Shown: in pieces, positions 45,132 to 52,727 of the stretch
How positions within the stretch are numbered: the stretch's first letter is position 1
Layout of the letters: every line of letters starts with the position of its first letter
Source: CAVTRI01 sp963737075
GTDB taxonomy: Bacteria > Actinomycetota > Acidimicrobiia > Acidimicrobiales > Palsa-688
Assembly (NCBI GenBank): GCA_963737075.1
Contig: CAVTRI010000001.1
Span: 1 to 64,000 of the forward strand
Reading direction: 5' to 3'
Length of the DNA stretch: 64,000 nt
Notes under the pieces: generated by a model
Seen by the model: the letters and a program-made list of their open reading frames with translations, nothing else
The model's database searches: none
What the model was told of the DNA's origin: nothing
Program-made: the position numbers and the translations under genes

Positions 45132-46631
45132 TTACTCGGTTCGGTCACGATGGTGCGATAGGGGTGGACAAGGTTGCACCGCGCTCTCTGTCTTCCAACA
45201 ACCAGCGTGGGACGGCATCAACCGGGCGGACGCCACCAGAGCGATGACAAGGAATCCGGCAGCGACGCCAAACGCCCACGCCCACGAACTGGTGGTGGCG
45301 GCGACCACGGCGCCGGGTCGGAGGGGACGGACGGCGTCGAAGCGGCTGGTGACCGCGGTGAGCACAGCCAAGCCGACTGCCCCCCCGATCTGCTGGCTGG
45401 CGTTGAGCAGTGCGGACGCCACCCCGGCCTCCTCGGCTGCGACGCCCGCTACCGCCGACGAGGTCAGGGTCACGAACACCGCACCCAGTCCGGCCCCGAT
45501 GAGCAGGATGGAGGGCAGGATCACCTCGGTGTAGCCGGCGTCGGGTGAGACGCGCACCAGAAGGGCGAGGCCGGCGGTCGCGGCCGCGAAGCCGAGCACG
45601 AGCAGGGCGCGTGGTCCGGTGCGATCAAGGACTTTGGCGGCGGCGGAAGCGCTGACGATAATCATGGCCGAAATAGGTAGGTAGCCGATCCCGGTTTTCA
45701 GGGCTGAGTAGTGCAAGACGTTCTGCATATACAAGGTGAGGAAGAAAAACACGGCGAAGATGGCGGCCCCGGCGAGAAGCATGCCGAGGTTGGCGCCGAC
45801 GATGATGGAGCGGCGGAGCAGCCCGGGAGGAACGAGGGGCCGAGCCCGGCGATGCTCCAAAGTCCAGAACACGGCGAGGAGAACGGCCGCGGCCATGAAT
45901 ACGACGATCGTGGACGGCGAGCTCCACCCCCACACGTTGGCGCGCACCAGGGCGAAGACCAGCCCTCCCATCCCGGCGGTGGCGGCAACCGCCCCGGACA
46001 CATCGAAGCGACCGGCGTAGGGTTCCCGGCTCTCGCTGATCATCCGTCGGGCGGCCATCGTGGCGAACACGCCGACGGGCACGTTCACAAACAGCACCCA
46101 TCGCCACGACGCGCTGGTGGTAAGCACGCCGCCAGCTAGCAGTCCGGCCGCGCCCCCGATCCCGCCGATGGCTGCCCACAGGCCGAGGGCCCGGTTGCGT
46201 GCCTCGCCCTCGGCGAAGCTGACCGTAACCAAACTGAGTGCGGCGGGCGCCATGAGCGCCGCGCCCATACCTTGGATGGCTCGGGCGGCAACAAGCATGC
46301 CCGGGGTGCCAGCCAGGCCTCCGGCCAGACTGGCGGCGGCGAACACCAAGGCACCGGCCATGAAAATGCGGCGGCGGCCGATCCGGTCGGCGACTCGTCC
46401 CCCCAGGAGCAAGAAACCCCCGAACGTCAGAATGTAGGCGGTGACGACCCATTGCAGGTCGGCGGCGGAGGAGAAATGCAGGGACGCCCGGATCGAAGGG
46501 AGGGCCACGTTCACAATGGTCGTGTCGAGCACCACCATCAGCTGACCGAGGGCCAGCACGCCGAGGGTCGCCCACGGGCGCGGGACCGGATGATTTTGTG
46601 TCGGTGCCTGTTCGTTCAGTGTCGTTGACAT
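45132..46631 (-). CDS. MFS multidrug efflux transporter, DHA2 (EmrB/QacA) family
   Basis: This 499-residue exporter has QLMVVLDTTIVNVALPSIRAS, LQWVVTAYILTFGGFLLLGGRVADRIGRRR (motif A), VAARAIQGMGAALMAPAALSLV and SWRWVLFVNVPVGVFATM. It is intact, with the first-helix Asp and motif C region conserved. It is the first gene of an operon with epimerase, second MFS and SDR genes. An inverted repeat CCGCGT-N6-ACGCGG sits 27 bp before its start. The closest named relatives would be actinorhodin/puromycin-type exporters. Confidence 0.9.
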   Translation of the reverse strand: MSTTLNEQAPTQNHPVPRPWATLGVLALGQLMVVLDTTIVNVALPSIRASLHFSSAADLQWVVTAYILTFGGFLLLGGRVADRIGRRRIFMAGALVFAAASLAGGLAGTPGMLVAARAIQGMGAALMAPAALSLVTVSFAEGEARNRALGLWAAIGGIGGAAGLLAGGVLTTSASWRWVLFVNVPVGVFATMAARRMISESREPYAGRFDVSGAVAATAGMGGLVFALVRANVWGWSSPSTIVVFMAAAVLLAVFWTLEHRRARPLVPPGLLRRSIIVGANLGMLLAGAAIFAVFFFLTLYMQNVLHYSALKTGIGYLPISAMIIVSASAAAKVLDRTGPRALLVLGFAAATAGLALLVRVSPDAGYTEVILPSILLIGAGLGAVFVTLTSSAVAGVAAEEAGVASALLNASQQIGGAVGLAVLTAVTSRFDAVRPLRPGAVVAATTSSWAWAFGVAAGFLVIALVASARLMPSHAGCWKTESAVQPCPPLSHHRDRTE

Positions 46632-46657
46632 TGCTGCTGCTCGAATCCTTTATGAAG

Positions 46658-46675
46658 CCGCGTTTATCTACGCGG
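46658..46675. promoter_or_regulatory. Inverted repeat upstream of the MFS/epimerase/MFS/SDR operon
   Basis: CCGCGT-TTATCT-ACGCGG is a perfect 6-6-6 inverted repeat whose near end is 27 bp from the start codon of the first MFS gene. A TetR- or MarR-class repressor site is a natural reading, but no such regulator gene is next to the operon. The 46632-46926 gap contains no other supported feature. Confidence 0.45.
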
Positions 46676-46926
46676 TGAACGAGAAAATTGCTTAAGGAGA
46701 AGACGGTGATTCCGGGTTTTGAGAGAGGTCCCTTTACCGGTATTTGCGGGAGCCGGCAGGTCAGCTCATCCTCCAGGTTCGCTTCGGTCGTGGCGCCTGT
46801 CTCAACCGACAGTGCCCGATCGGCGGGCAGGATCTGGCGGGCGGGAAGCAATCAGGGTCATGTCGCGATCGAAATCGACTGGGCTCGGCCCGCCGACCAG
46901 CGGTAAGCCGCCTGGCGGAGCCGCGC

Positions 46927-47529
46927 TCAGCCGTGGAACCCAGCGAGGTCTACGGGCGGTGGCGGAGACAGCATCGCTATGTCGTCGAAACGGGGAGCGG
47001 TGGGTTCCAAATCGACCCGTAAACCACGGCACAGTTGGCTGATTGCCTGGTACCAGCCGCACAGGACGAGCAGGTCCAGCAGCTCCATGTCGCTGAAATC
47101 GCCCGCCAGGTCGGACCACAGCTCGTCGGACAGATCACGGGTGGCCAACAGCGAGTCGACTAAACGGATCATCAGGACCTCCCGTTGCGTCCACTGGCCC
47201 TCCCTGGGCGTGCCGTGGGTGAGCTCGGCCACCTGCTCGTGAGTCAGTTCCGCCCGCTGGGCGAACACCTCGACGTGCACTCCCCACTCGTACTCGGCGC
47301 CGCAACCGGCGCAGGTGCGCAGGATCACGATCTCTCTTTCACGCAGGCTGACACTCAGGTGGCGACTCAGCTCGTAGGCACCGAAGCCGTGCATGGCCGC
47401 GGTCATGGGCAGGTTGCGGACCATGGTGCGAAACAACCCGATAGGGGCCACCCCGGGGGGCATCATGGCCGCCAGTACATCTCCCGCCTCGGGTTGGAAC
47501 GGGGGCTGCAAGGCAGGCAGACGGGACAT
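46927..47529 (-). CDS. Carboxymuconolactone decarboxylase / AhpD-like protein
   Basis: This 200-residue helical protein carries the AhpD-type redox motif CAGCGAEYEWGVHVEVF (CxxC followed by an acidic residue and His), preceded by LREREIVILRT. The layout matches the larger single-gene CMD-domain proteins in actinobacteria, which couple to peroxide or lactone chemistry. The start is ATG 47529, six bases after GGAGGT. It is divergent from an HxlR regulator, with the palindrome CACGGTAACGTG between them, a common pairing for redox-responsive control. Confidence 0.87.
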   Translation of the reverse strand: MSRLPALQPPFQPEAGDVLAAMMPPGVAPIGLFRTMVRNLPMTAAMHGFGAYELSRHLSVSLREREIVILRTCAGCGAEYEWGVHVEVFAQRAELTHEQVAELTHGTPREGQWTQREVLMIRLVDSLLATRDLSDELWSDLAGDFSDMELLDLLVLCGWYQAISQLCRGLRVDLEPTAPRFDDIAMLSPPPPVDLAGFHG

Positions 47530-47571
47530 CAAGGCACCTCCACTGTGTCTATTTCAGAAGCGGTCGAGGTT

Positions 47572-47583
47572 CACGGTAACGTG
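47572..47583. promoter_or_regulatory. Palindrome between the AhpD-like gene and the HxlR regulator
   Basis: CACG-GTAA-CGTG is a perfect inverted repeat in the 85-bp space between the two divergent genes. HxlR regulators usually bind a short inverted repeat in front of the gene they control. This is a good candidate operator, 32 bp from the HxlR start and 43 bp from the AhpD-like start. Confidence 0.5.
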
Positions 47584-47614
47584 TCGGAAACAGAAGCGCA
47601 AGGAGATTTTGAAG

Positions 47615-48034
47615 ATGTCACCACCCAGCCCCAGAGGCCCAGTGAGAGGCTCCCGTACAGGCCGGCCGATCATGGCCGCCCTCGACCTGCTCGGCCGGCG
47701 ATGGGCCCTCCGGGTCATCTGGGAACTGCGAGATGGCCCTCTCGGGTTCCGCCCCCTCCAGCAGCGCTGCGACAACATGTCCTCCAGCGTCTTGCGGGTA
47801 CGGCTCGCCGAGCTCGAAGCCGCCGCCCTCATCCGACGCACCGACGACGCCGGATACATCCTCACCCCCGTCGGCGCCAAACTCAGAACCGCCATCCGAC
47901 CCCTCACCGACTGGGCCGACACCTGGGCCGACAGCCTCCCCGAGCAAACCTCCGCCGACGACACACCCAGCGGGCCGATAGCCGAAGTTCGCGATCGGAA
48001 GCGTCGCGGCCGAGCTCGTGGCGTCGACCGGTGA
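47615..48034 (+). CDS. HxlR-family transcriptional regulator
   Basis: This 139-residue winged-helix protein is typical of HxlR: ALDLLGRRWALRVIWELRDGPLGFRPLQQRCDNMSSSVLRVRLAELEAAALIRR, then GYILTPVGAKLRTAIRPLTDW. There is no Cys near the N-terminus, so it is not a classical thiol sensor such as YodB. ATG 47615 follows AAGGAG by 9 bp. It is divergent from the AhpD-like gene and likely controls it and itself. Confidence 0.9.
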   Translation: MSPPSPRGPVRGSRTGRPIMAALDLLGRRWALRVIWELRDGPLGFRPLQQRCDNMSSSVLRVRLAELEAAALIRRTDDAGYILTPVGAKLRTAIRPLTDWADTWADSLPEQTSADDTPSGPIAEVRDRKRRGRARGVDR

Positions 48035-48067
48035 TCCGGCTTCGGAGTCCTCGAGATGCTCTGACCG

Positions 48068-48652
48068 GTGATCGGCCCGGGCCCAACTGTGCTTCGGTGG
48101 GGAAATCCCGTGGGTCTAGCGTGCCGAAGGCAGGCCGACCGGACCTACCAGGTCACCACCGTAGGAGGAGATGCAGGACTGCCGGCGACACGGTTCCCTA
48201 GTGATCGGCACGCATGGCGCCTCGATGACCTCCTGGACCAAGCCGACGCCGCCGAGCGGGCCGGGACGGTCGCGGCGGCGATCGACGCTTACCAGCGATG
48301 CCTGCCCCTCTGGCGAGGCGAACCCTTCGCCGACATGCCCTACGCCCTGTCGGCCGAGACTGAACGGGCACGCCTACGCGGCCGCTATGTCGCTGCCTCC
48401 CTCCGCCTCGGCGAGCTCATGTTCGCGGCCCGCTCAGCCGCCGAAGCCATCCGAGCAGCCGAGAGTGCCATCAACGCCGACCCGACCTCCGAACCCGCCT
48501 ACCGTCTCCTGGCCCGAGCGGACCTTGCCCATGACGACCCCTCTAGTGCGCGACGCGCCCTCGAGCAATGCCGACAGATGCTCGCCGAACTTGGCACACG
48601 GACGGACCCAGCTACGAATGCGATGCTTGCCTCATTGCTCTATCCCGGCTAG
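48068..48652 (+). pseudogene. Orphan BTAD domain, N-terminally truncated SARP/LAL-type regulator
   Basis: Residues about 27-194 of this frame form a bacterial transcriptional activator domain: DLLDQADAAERAGTVAAAIDAYQRCLPLWRGEPFADMPYALSAETERARLRGRYVAA, then AESAINADPTSEPAYRLLARADLAHDD. The OmpR-like DNA-binding domain that should precede it is absent, and upstream sequence has no match in any frame. Without DNA binding it cannot work as a SARP. It is probably the tail of a lost regulator gene. Confidence 0.65.
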
Positions 48653-48831
48653 ATCCGAAAGGCGCAACCAGCGACGCCCGAATCTGTTTTCGTCCGCCAG
48701 TGGAACAGGAACATGCCACGGGCGTTCGGGCTTCTCGCGTAGCAGCGGGCCGACCGGATCGCCAATGATACTCAGCGCCTTATTGATCCTGGTGGCGAAT
48801 TCTCGGGCGACGGCGACCCCTTGCCAGCCGG

Positions 48832-49218
48832 TTACTCGGTGAGGCGGGCCGTGACGGTGATCTCGACCTTGGCTTGGGGAAGCGCGAGCCGACTGACCTC
48901 GACCATGGTCGAGGCTGGAAGATTGGCGACGCCGAACGCCGACTTGCGGACCTCATTGGCGGCTATCGCGGCGTCGATGTCCGTCACGAAGACACGCTGG
49001 TCCACGACGTCGGTCAGCGAGGCCCCAAAGTGGTTCAACGTCTCGGCGATGTTCCGGTAGGCCAACGTGATCTGCTCGTCCATCGAGTCCGGGATGTGCA
49101 GACCCTCACCGATGCCCAACGTCCCGGCCACATATACCGTGTCGCCGACGCGGACAGCCTGGGAAAAGCCAAACATCTCCCGCTGGCCCTCGAAGGCCTC
49201 AAATCTCTCAGCTGCCAT
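48832..49218 (-). CDS. Rid-family (RidA/YjgF-like) protein, catalytic Arg absent
   Basis: This 128-residue protein has the Rid fold: VYVAGTLGIGEGLHIPDSMDEQITLAYRNIAETLNHFGASLTDVVDQRVFVTDI followed by LPASTMVEVSRLALPQAKVEITVTA. In RidA the segment reads P-A-R-S-x-V-E-V and its Arg binds the substrate carboxylate; here it is A-S-T-M-V-E-V, so Arg is missing. It therefore belongs to a non-RidA branch, probably not an enamine deaminase. Standalone gene. Confidence 0.83.
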   Translation of the reverse strand: MAAERFEAFEGQREMFGFSQAVRVGDTVYVAGTLGIGEGLHIPDSMDEQITLAYRNIAETLNHFGASLTDVVDQRVFVTDIDAAIAANEVRKSAFGVANLPASTMVEVSRLALPQAKVEITVTARLTE

Positions 49219-49285
49219 GGCTCCAGTATGACTGTCCGCCCATGCGTCCCACCGACAATTTGACCGTTCCGCCCACTCCCTCGTC

Positions 49286-49320
49286 GGCGCCGAGTTGCTG
49301 CATCATGCCGATGCTGTCGA
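49286..49320. repeat. 35-bp exact repeat, copy A (duplicated SnoaL tail)
   Basis: This 35-bp segment is identical to 49785-49819, which codes for the C-terminus of the SnoaL-like protein (DSIGMMQQLGA). Copy A on the minus strand also reads as DSIGMMQQLGA but then diverges, with no gene around it. It is a scar of a second, mostly lost SnoaL gene or a segmental duplication. Confidence 0.8.
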
Positions 49321-49379
49321 CGCCTTACGGCAGAAGGCGGCATACCATTGCGCATCCCGTAACGGTGTGCTAGCTGACC

Positions 49380-49656
49380 ATGACAACAGAGCAGATCACT
49401 GTCCGGCTCCCCGAAGAAATCGTAGCCGAGGTCGACGAACTCGTTGCCAAAGGTGTCTATGAGAGTCGCGCAGCAGCCGTTCGAGGTCTGGTCGGGCGAG
49501 GTCGAGGACCTCGGGCGGCGTCCTTTCTTGGTAATGACCCGTTCAGCAGCGATTCCAGTGCTGCACAACCTGCTGGCTGCTCCGATCACGCCTACAGTCG
49601 GTGGCACTGCCGACCGAGGTACCCCTCGGCGTCGACGATGGCATGCGGCCGACTGA
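49380..49656 (+). pseudogene. MazEF toxin-antitoxin scar: antitoxin start fused into toxin start
   Basis: Frame 49380 begins as a ribbon-helix-helix antitoxin (TTEQITVRLPEEIVAEVDELVAKGVYESRAAAVR), about 37 residues long. An overlapping second frame from ATG 49459 then reads FEVWSGEVEDLGRRPFLVMTRSAAIPVLHNLLAAPITPTV, the MazF core. The antitoxin's toxin-binding C-terminus is missing, since the two join within YESRAAAVR. The toxin also breaks after PTV; its continuation LPTEVPLGVDDGM is in a third frame and the C-terminus is unrecognisable. So both proteins are likely inactive. Confidence 0.65.
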
Positions 49657-49772
49657 TCGGCAGAACGGGGCGCCACCGGTCGGATGCGTCCCAACTGCCG
49701 GCATGCGACTACCCGAATAACCAGTGTTTGTGGACGCTGGGTTGCAGACGTTCGGGGACAATGACCTGAGCG

Positions 49773-50219
49773 TCAGGCGGGGATGGCGCCGAGTTGCTGC
49801 ATCATGCCGATGCTGTCGAACTGAGTCCAGATGTCGGTCACGCGACCGTCCTTGAGGCGGTAGAAGTTCATGCCCTCGACTCTGACCCGCTGGCCGGAGG
49901 CAGGGATCCCCATGAACTCCTGCTGCAGAGAACCGGTCAAGACCCACCGGGTGGCGACGGTGTCGCCGCTGACAATGATGTCCTGCAGGTCCTCCTCGAT
50001 GTCGGGGAAGGTCGCCTTGAAGCCCGCGATCTTCTGCTTGAAGCCGGACAGCGTCGGCTCGTGGTCGGGGGCTCGATTGTGGTCGACGAGTCCGGGATCG
50101 CAGAACTTGTCGATCGTCGCTTGGTCGCCGGCGCGAAACCCGTGCTCGAAGCGCGTGATGATCTCGATGTTGTCGGACAAGGTCAGCCCCTGTAGTTCTG
50201 TGAACGTTGATTTGGTCAT
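49773..50219 (-). CDS. SnoaL-like ester-cyclase-type protein
   Basis: This 148-residue protein has the SnoaL polyketide-cyclase fold: NIEIITRFEHGFRAGDQATIDKFCDPGLVDHN, TLSGFKQKIAGFKATFPDIEEDLQDIIVSGDTVATRWVLTG and EGMNFYRLKDGRVTDIWTQFDSIGMMQQLG. The start is ATG 50219, with AAGGAGAG 8 bases before it. It is the third gene of the minus operon controlled by the shared ECF-type promoter (52235-52261). Such proteins are widespread and often act on small lactones or as orphan hydrolases. Confidence 0.85.
   Translation of the reverse strand: MTKSTFTELQGLTLSDNIEIITRFEHGFRAGDQATIDKFCDPGLVDHNRAPDHEPTLSGFKQKIAGFKATFPDIEEDLQDIIVSGDTVATRWVLTGSLQQEFMGIPASGQRVRVEGMNFYRLKDGRVTDIWTQFDSIGMMQQLGAIPA
49785..49819. 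repeat. 35-bp exact repeat, copy B (end of SnoaL gene)
   Basis: This is the functional copy of the repeat at 49286-49320. It encodes the conserved C-terminus (DSIGMMQQLGA) of the SnoaL gene at 49773-50219. The two copies are in the same orientation, 465 bp apart, with the MazEF scar between them. Confidence 0.8.
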
Positions 50220-50262
50220 TCTTCTCTCCTTATCCATTTAGGACCTTCGATCGTGTGGTGCT

Positions 50263-50712
50263 TCAGTCCCAACGGCTGATCTCGCCGCCGGGGTAGGGGT
50301 TGAAGCCGCGGCCTTCGGCTCCGGACTTGAGGCTCATGAGGTAGGCCGCCCAGTTGGACGAGCAGCCGTTCATGAACTCGTTCTCTTCCTTCCACCCTTG
50401 GTGGCTGAACAGGAGGGTGGTGCCGCCATCCGCCCGGGGTTTCAACACGAAGCTGATCCGGGTGTCGATCCAGTCGTGGGGGCCGTCGGTGCAGCGCCAG
50501 ACGACGTGTTCCGGGCCGCGTTCGACGACTTCGAAGGTTGCCGCGGGTTCGGCGGCGTCGCTGAAGTAGACCGATATCTGCCCACGGACGACGTCGTCGC
50601 CTGCGACGGGATGGCCCGTCCACCATCGCTGGATCCCCTCCTTGGTGGCTGCGAGCACTTGGACAGGCTCGGGCGGGGCGTCGATCGAGAGGCGGTGAAG
50701 GATGTTGGGCAT
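50263..50712 (-). CDS. SRPBCC / AHSA1-domain protein
   Basis: This 149-residue START-like protein begins MPNILHRLSIDAPPEPVQVLAATKEGIQRWWTGHPV and has EVVERGPEHVVWRCTDGPHDWIDTRISFVL and FSHQGWKEENEFMNGCSSNWAAYLMSLKSG, all typical of AHSA1 proteins in actinobacteria. These bind hydrophobic ligands in a deep pocket. AGGAGC precedes ATG 50712. It is the second gene of the operon with MFS and SnoaL; such sets are common partners of ECF sigma factors with DGPF proteins. Confidence 0.87.
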   Translation of the reverse strand: MPNILHRLSIDAPPEPVQVLAATKEGIQRWWTGHPVAGDDVVRGQISVYFSDAAEPAATFEVVERGPEHVVWRCTDGPHDWIDTRISFVLKPRADGGTTLLFSHQGWKEENEFMNGCSSNWAAYLMSLKSGAEGRGFNPYPGGEISRWD

Positions 50713-50760
50713 CGTTTTTGCTCCTTTCTGCATTTGGTGGTTGCTTTTGGACGGTGGGAT

Positions 50761-52186
50761 TCAGGCGGCTACTGGCAGGTCTGCTGGCTCGGCCTGGGTG
50801 GAGCTGTGGGGCCGCGGCGAGGTGATGGCGATGCCGCTGAGTGCGGCGAGGACGGCGAAGCTGACGCAGGCCCAAAAGTGCTGGTCGGAAGCCGGCGGTG
50901 ACGGCGGCTGGGCTGCCGAGGTGGCCGTGGGCGGAGAAGATGGCGGTTGCGATGGCGAGGGCAAAGACGGTGCCGAAGCGGGCCGCCATGTAGTTGATCC
51001 CGGACGCCTTGCCCATTTCCTCAGGGGCGACCGCGGATAGGACTGTGGTGGGGACGGTAGGCAGGGCCATCGAGATGCCGACGCCGGCGACGAACAGGGC
51101 GATGTCGAGCTCGATCCAGCTGGTGGCGAGCGAGCCGTGGGCGGCGACCCAGATGTAGCCGATGGCCTGCAGTGCGAGGCCGGTGACCATGATTGTGCGG
51201 CGTCCGATTCGGTCCGAGAGGGTGCCTGCGATCGGCGAGACGATCATCGGGGTGGCAAAGAACGGCAGCAGGCGTAGTCCTGTGCCGAGGGGGGAGTAGC
51301 CGCGTGCGAGCTGGAATTCCTGGGTGATGAAGAAGGCGGCGGCGAAGGTGGCGCCGTTCATGAGGTAGGTGGTGAGGTTTCCGATCGCGAACTCGCGGGT
51401 GGCGAAGAGCCGGAGGGGCACCATCGGCTCCGCAGCTCGGTGCTCCCACGACAGGAAGGCGGCGGCCAGCAGGGTGCCGACGGTGAGGCTGCCGACGATC
51501 TCGGCGCTTCCCCACCCGACGTCGTTGGCGCGGGTGAGTGCCCACACGAGCGCCACCACACTGGCGGTGATGAGGGAGACGCCGGCGAGGTCGAGCCGCT
51601 CGGGCGCGCCGTGGCTTTCGGGCAGGAGCCGCAGACCGAAAAGCACTGCCGCGAGTCCGATGGGGGCGTTGATCCAGAAGATCCAGTGCCAGTTGATCCC
51701 TTGGGTGATGGCGCCCCCAACGATCGGCCCCAGCGCGACGGCGGCACCCGCGAGCCCGCCGTAGACGCCGACGATCATCCCCCGCTTGTCGGGCGGGAAG
51801 GCGGTGGTGAGGATTGTGAGGCTGAGCGGCAGCACTGCCGCCGCGCCGAGCCCCTGCACAGTGCGGGCGGCGATGAGCTCGGAAACGTTGGGGGCCAGCG
51901 CGCACGCCGCCGAGGCCAGCGTGAACAGGGTCAGGCCGCTGTTGAAGACAAGGCGGCGGCCGAAGCGGTCGCCGAAAGCGTCGGCACTGATGATGCCGGC
52001 GGCGAAGGAAATGCCGTAGGCGCTGATGGTCCACTGCAGCGCGGAAACGCCAGCGTGCAGGTCGCGTTGCATGCGCGGCAGCGCGGTTATGACTACAACC
52101 GAATCGAGCACCACCATGAAGTAGGCGGTCGAGGTCAGCCCGACCACCCAGCGCGAGGACCGATGTGTTGCCAGGGTGCCTGTCAT
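50761..52186 (-). CDS. MFS multidrug efflux transporter, DHA2 family, frameshifted at the C-terminus
   Basis: This exporter has about 475 residues when repaired. ATG 52186 follows AAAGGAGC and gives MTGTLATHRSSRWVVGLTSTAYFMVVLDSVVVITALPRMQRDL, ALQWTISAYGISFAAGIISADAFGDRFGRRL (motif A) and LIAARTVQGLGAAAVLPLSLTIL. Near 50880 one base is lost (GFR), and the last helix, FWACVSFAVLAALSGIAITSP, ends at 50761 in another frame. It is the first gene of the operon transcribed from the TGTCCG-N17-CGTC promoter at 52261-52235. Substrate unknown. Confidence 0.87.
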
Positions 52187-52234
52187 CTCTGCTCCTTTCG
52201 TCGTGGCCGGCTCGTCGGCCGGTTCTGCCCCGGT

Positions 52235-52261
52235 GACGAACGGACAGACGCCAGACGGACA
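52235..52261 (-). promoter_or_regulatory. ECF-type promoter for the MFS-SRPBCC-SnoaL operon
   Basis: On the minus strand TGTCCG (52261-52256), a 17-bp spacer and CGTC (52238-52235) are followed by 48 bp and the MFS ATG at 52186. The same -35/-10 pair with the same spacer faces the other way at 52305-52331. TGTC...CGTC is the expected kind of sequence for ECF sigma factors of the ECF41/42 groups. Confidence 0.65.
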
Positions 52262-52304
52262 GGCGGGAGAGACCAACAAGCAGGGGAGAAAAAATCTGGC
52301 AGGG

Positions 52305-52331
52305 TGTCCGTCTTCGACCGCGCTATTCGTC
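52305..52331 (+). promoter_or_regulatory. ECF-type promoter for the DGPF-sigma operon
   Basis: TGTCCG (52305-52310), a 17-bp spacer and CGTC (52328-52331) lie 42 bp before the DGPF start at 52374. It is identical in both boxes and in spacing to the opposing promoter at 52261-52235, 43 bp away. Both operons are therefore likely read by the sigma factor encoded here. Confidence 0.65.
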
Positions 52332-52373
52332 TTACAAGGGACAGTCCGGGTGTCCCCGCAGGGAGGAAACGTC

Positions 52374-52727
52374 ATGAGATATGCGCTTTTGGGCTACATC
52401 GACACTGAGGTTCGCGACCGGACACCTGAAGAGGAACGCCGCCGGATCAACGCCGGGATCGCCGAGGTTCTGGAGCGACCGAACGTGAGCGGCTGGCTAC
52501 GACTGCATGATGTCGAGTCGGCGACGACGATGCGCTACCAACAAGGCAGGACGCTGCTGACCGACGGACCCTTCGTGGACAGCAAGGACTACCTCGGCGG
52601 CTTCATCGTCGTCGAGGCGGAGAACATAGACGGGGCCCTCGCCGTGGCTGCCGAATTGCAGGAGTTGCGGGGCGCGGGCGCGATCGAGATTCGGCCTGTC
52701 CGCGAGGAGCCACTCGTCGGTGCTTGA
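52374..52727 (+). CDS. DGPF-domain (YCII-related) protein
   Basis: This 117-residue protein starts at ATG 52374 after GGGAGGA and contains the diagnostic LTDGPFVDSKDYLGGFIVVEAENIDGALAVAAEL, whose DGPF motif names the family. It overlaps the sigma factor gene (GTG inside its last codons), which is the typical arrangement for ECF42 sigma factors. Its exact role is unknown; it does not behave as a classical membrane anti-sigma factor, as it has no transmembrane helix. Confidence 0.88.
   Translation: MRYALLGYIDTEVRDRTPEEERRRINAGIAEVLERPNVSGWLRLHDVESATTMRYQQGRTLLTDGPFVDSKDYLGGFIVVEAENIDGALAVAAELQELRGAGAIEIRPVREEPLVGA

Noticed and set aside
45061..45148. Longer start for the epimerase gene at 45148
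   Set aside because: It overlaps the end of the upstream MFS gene, has no ribosome-binding site and lacks family similarity.
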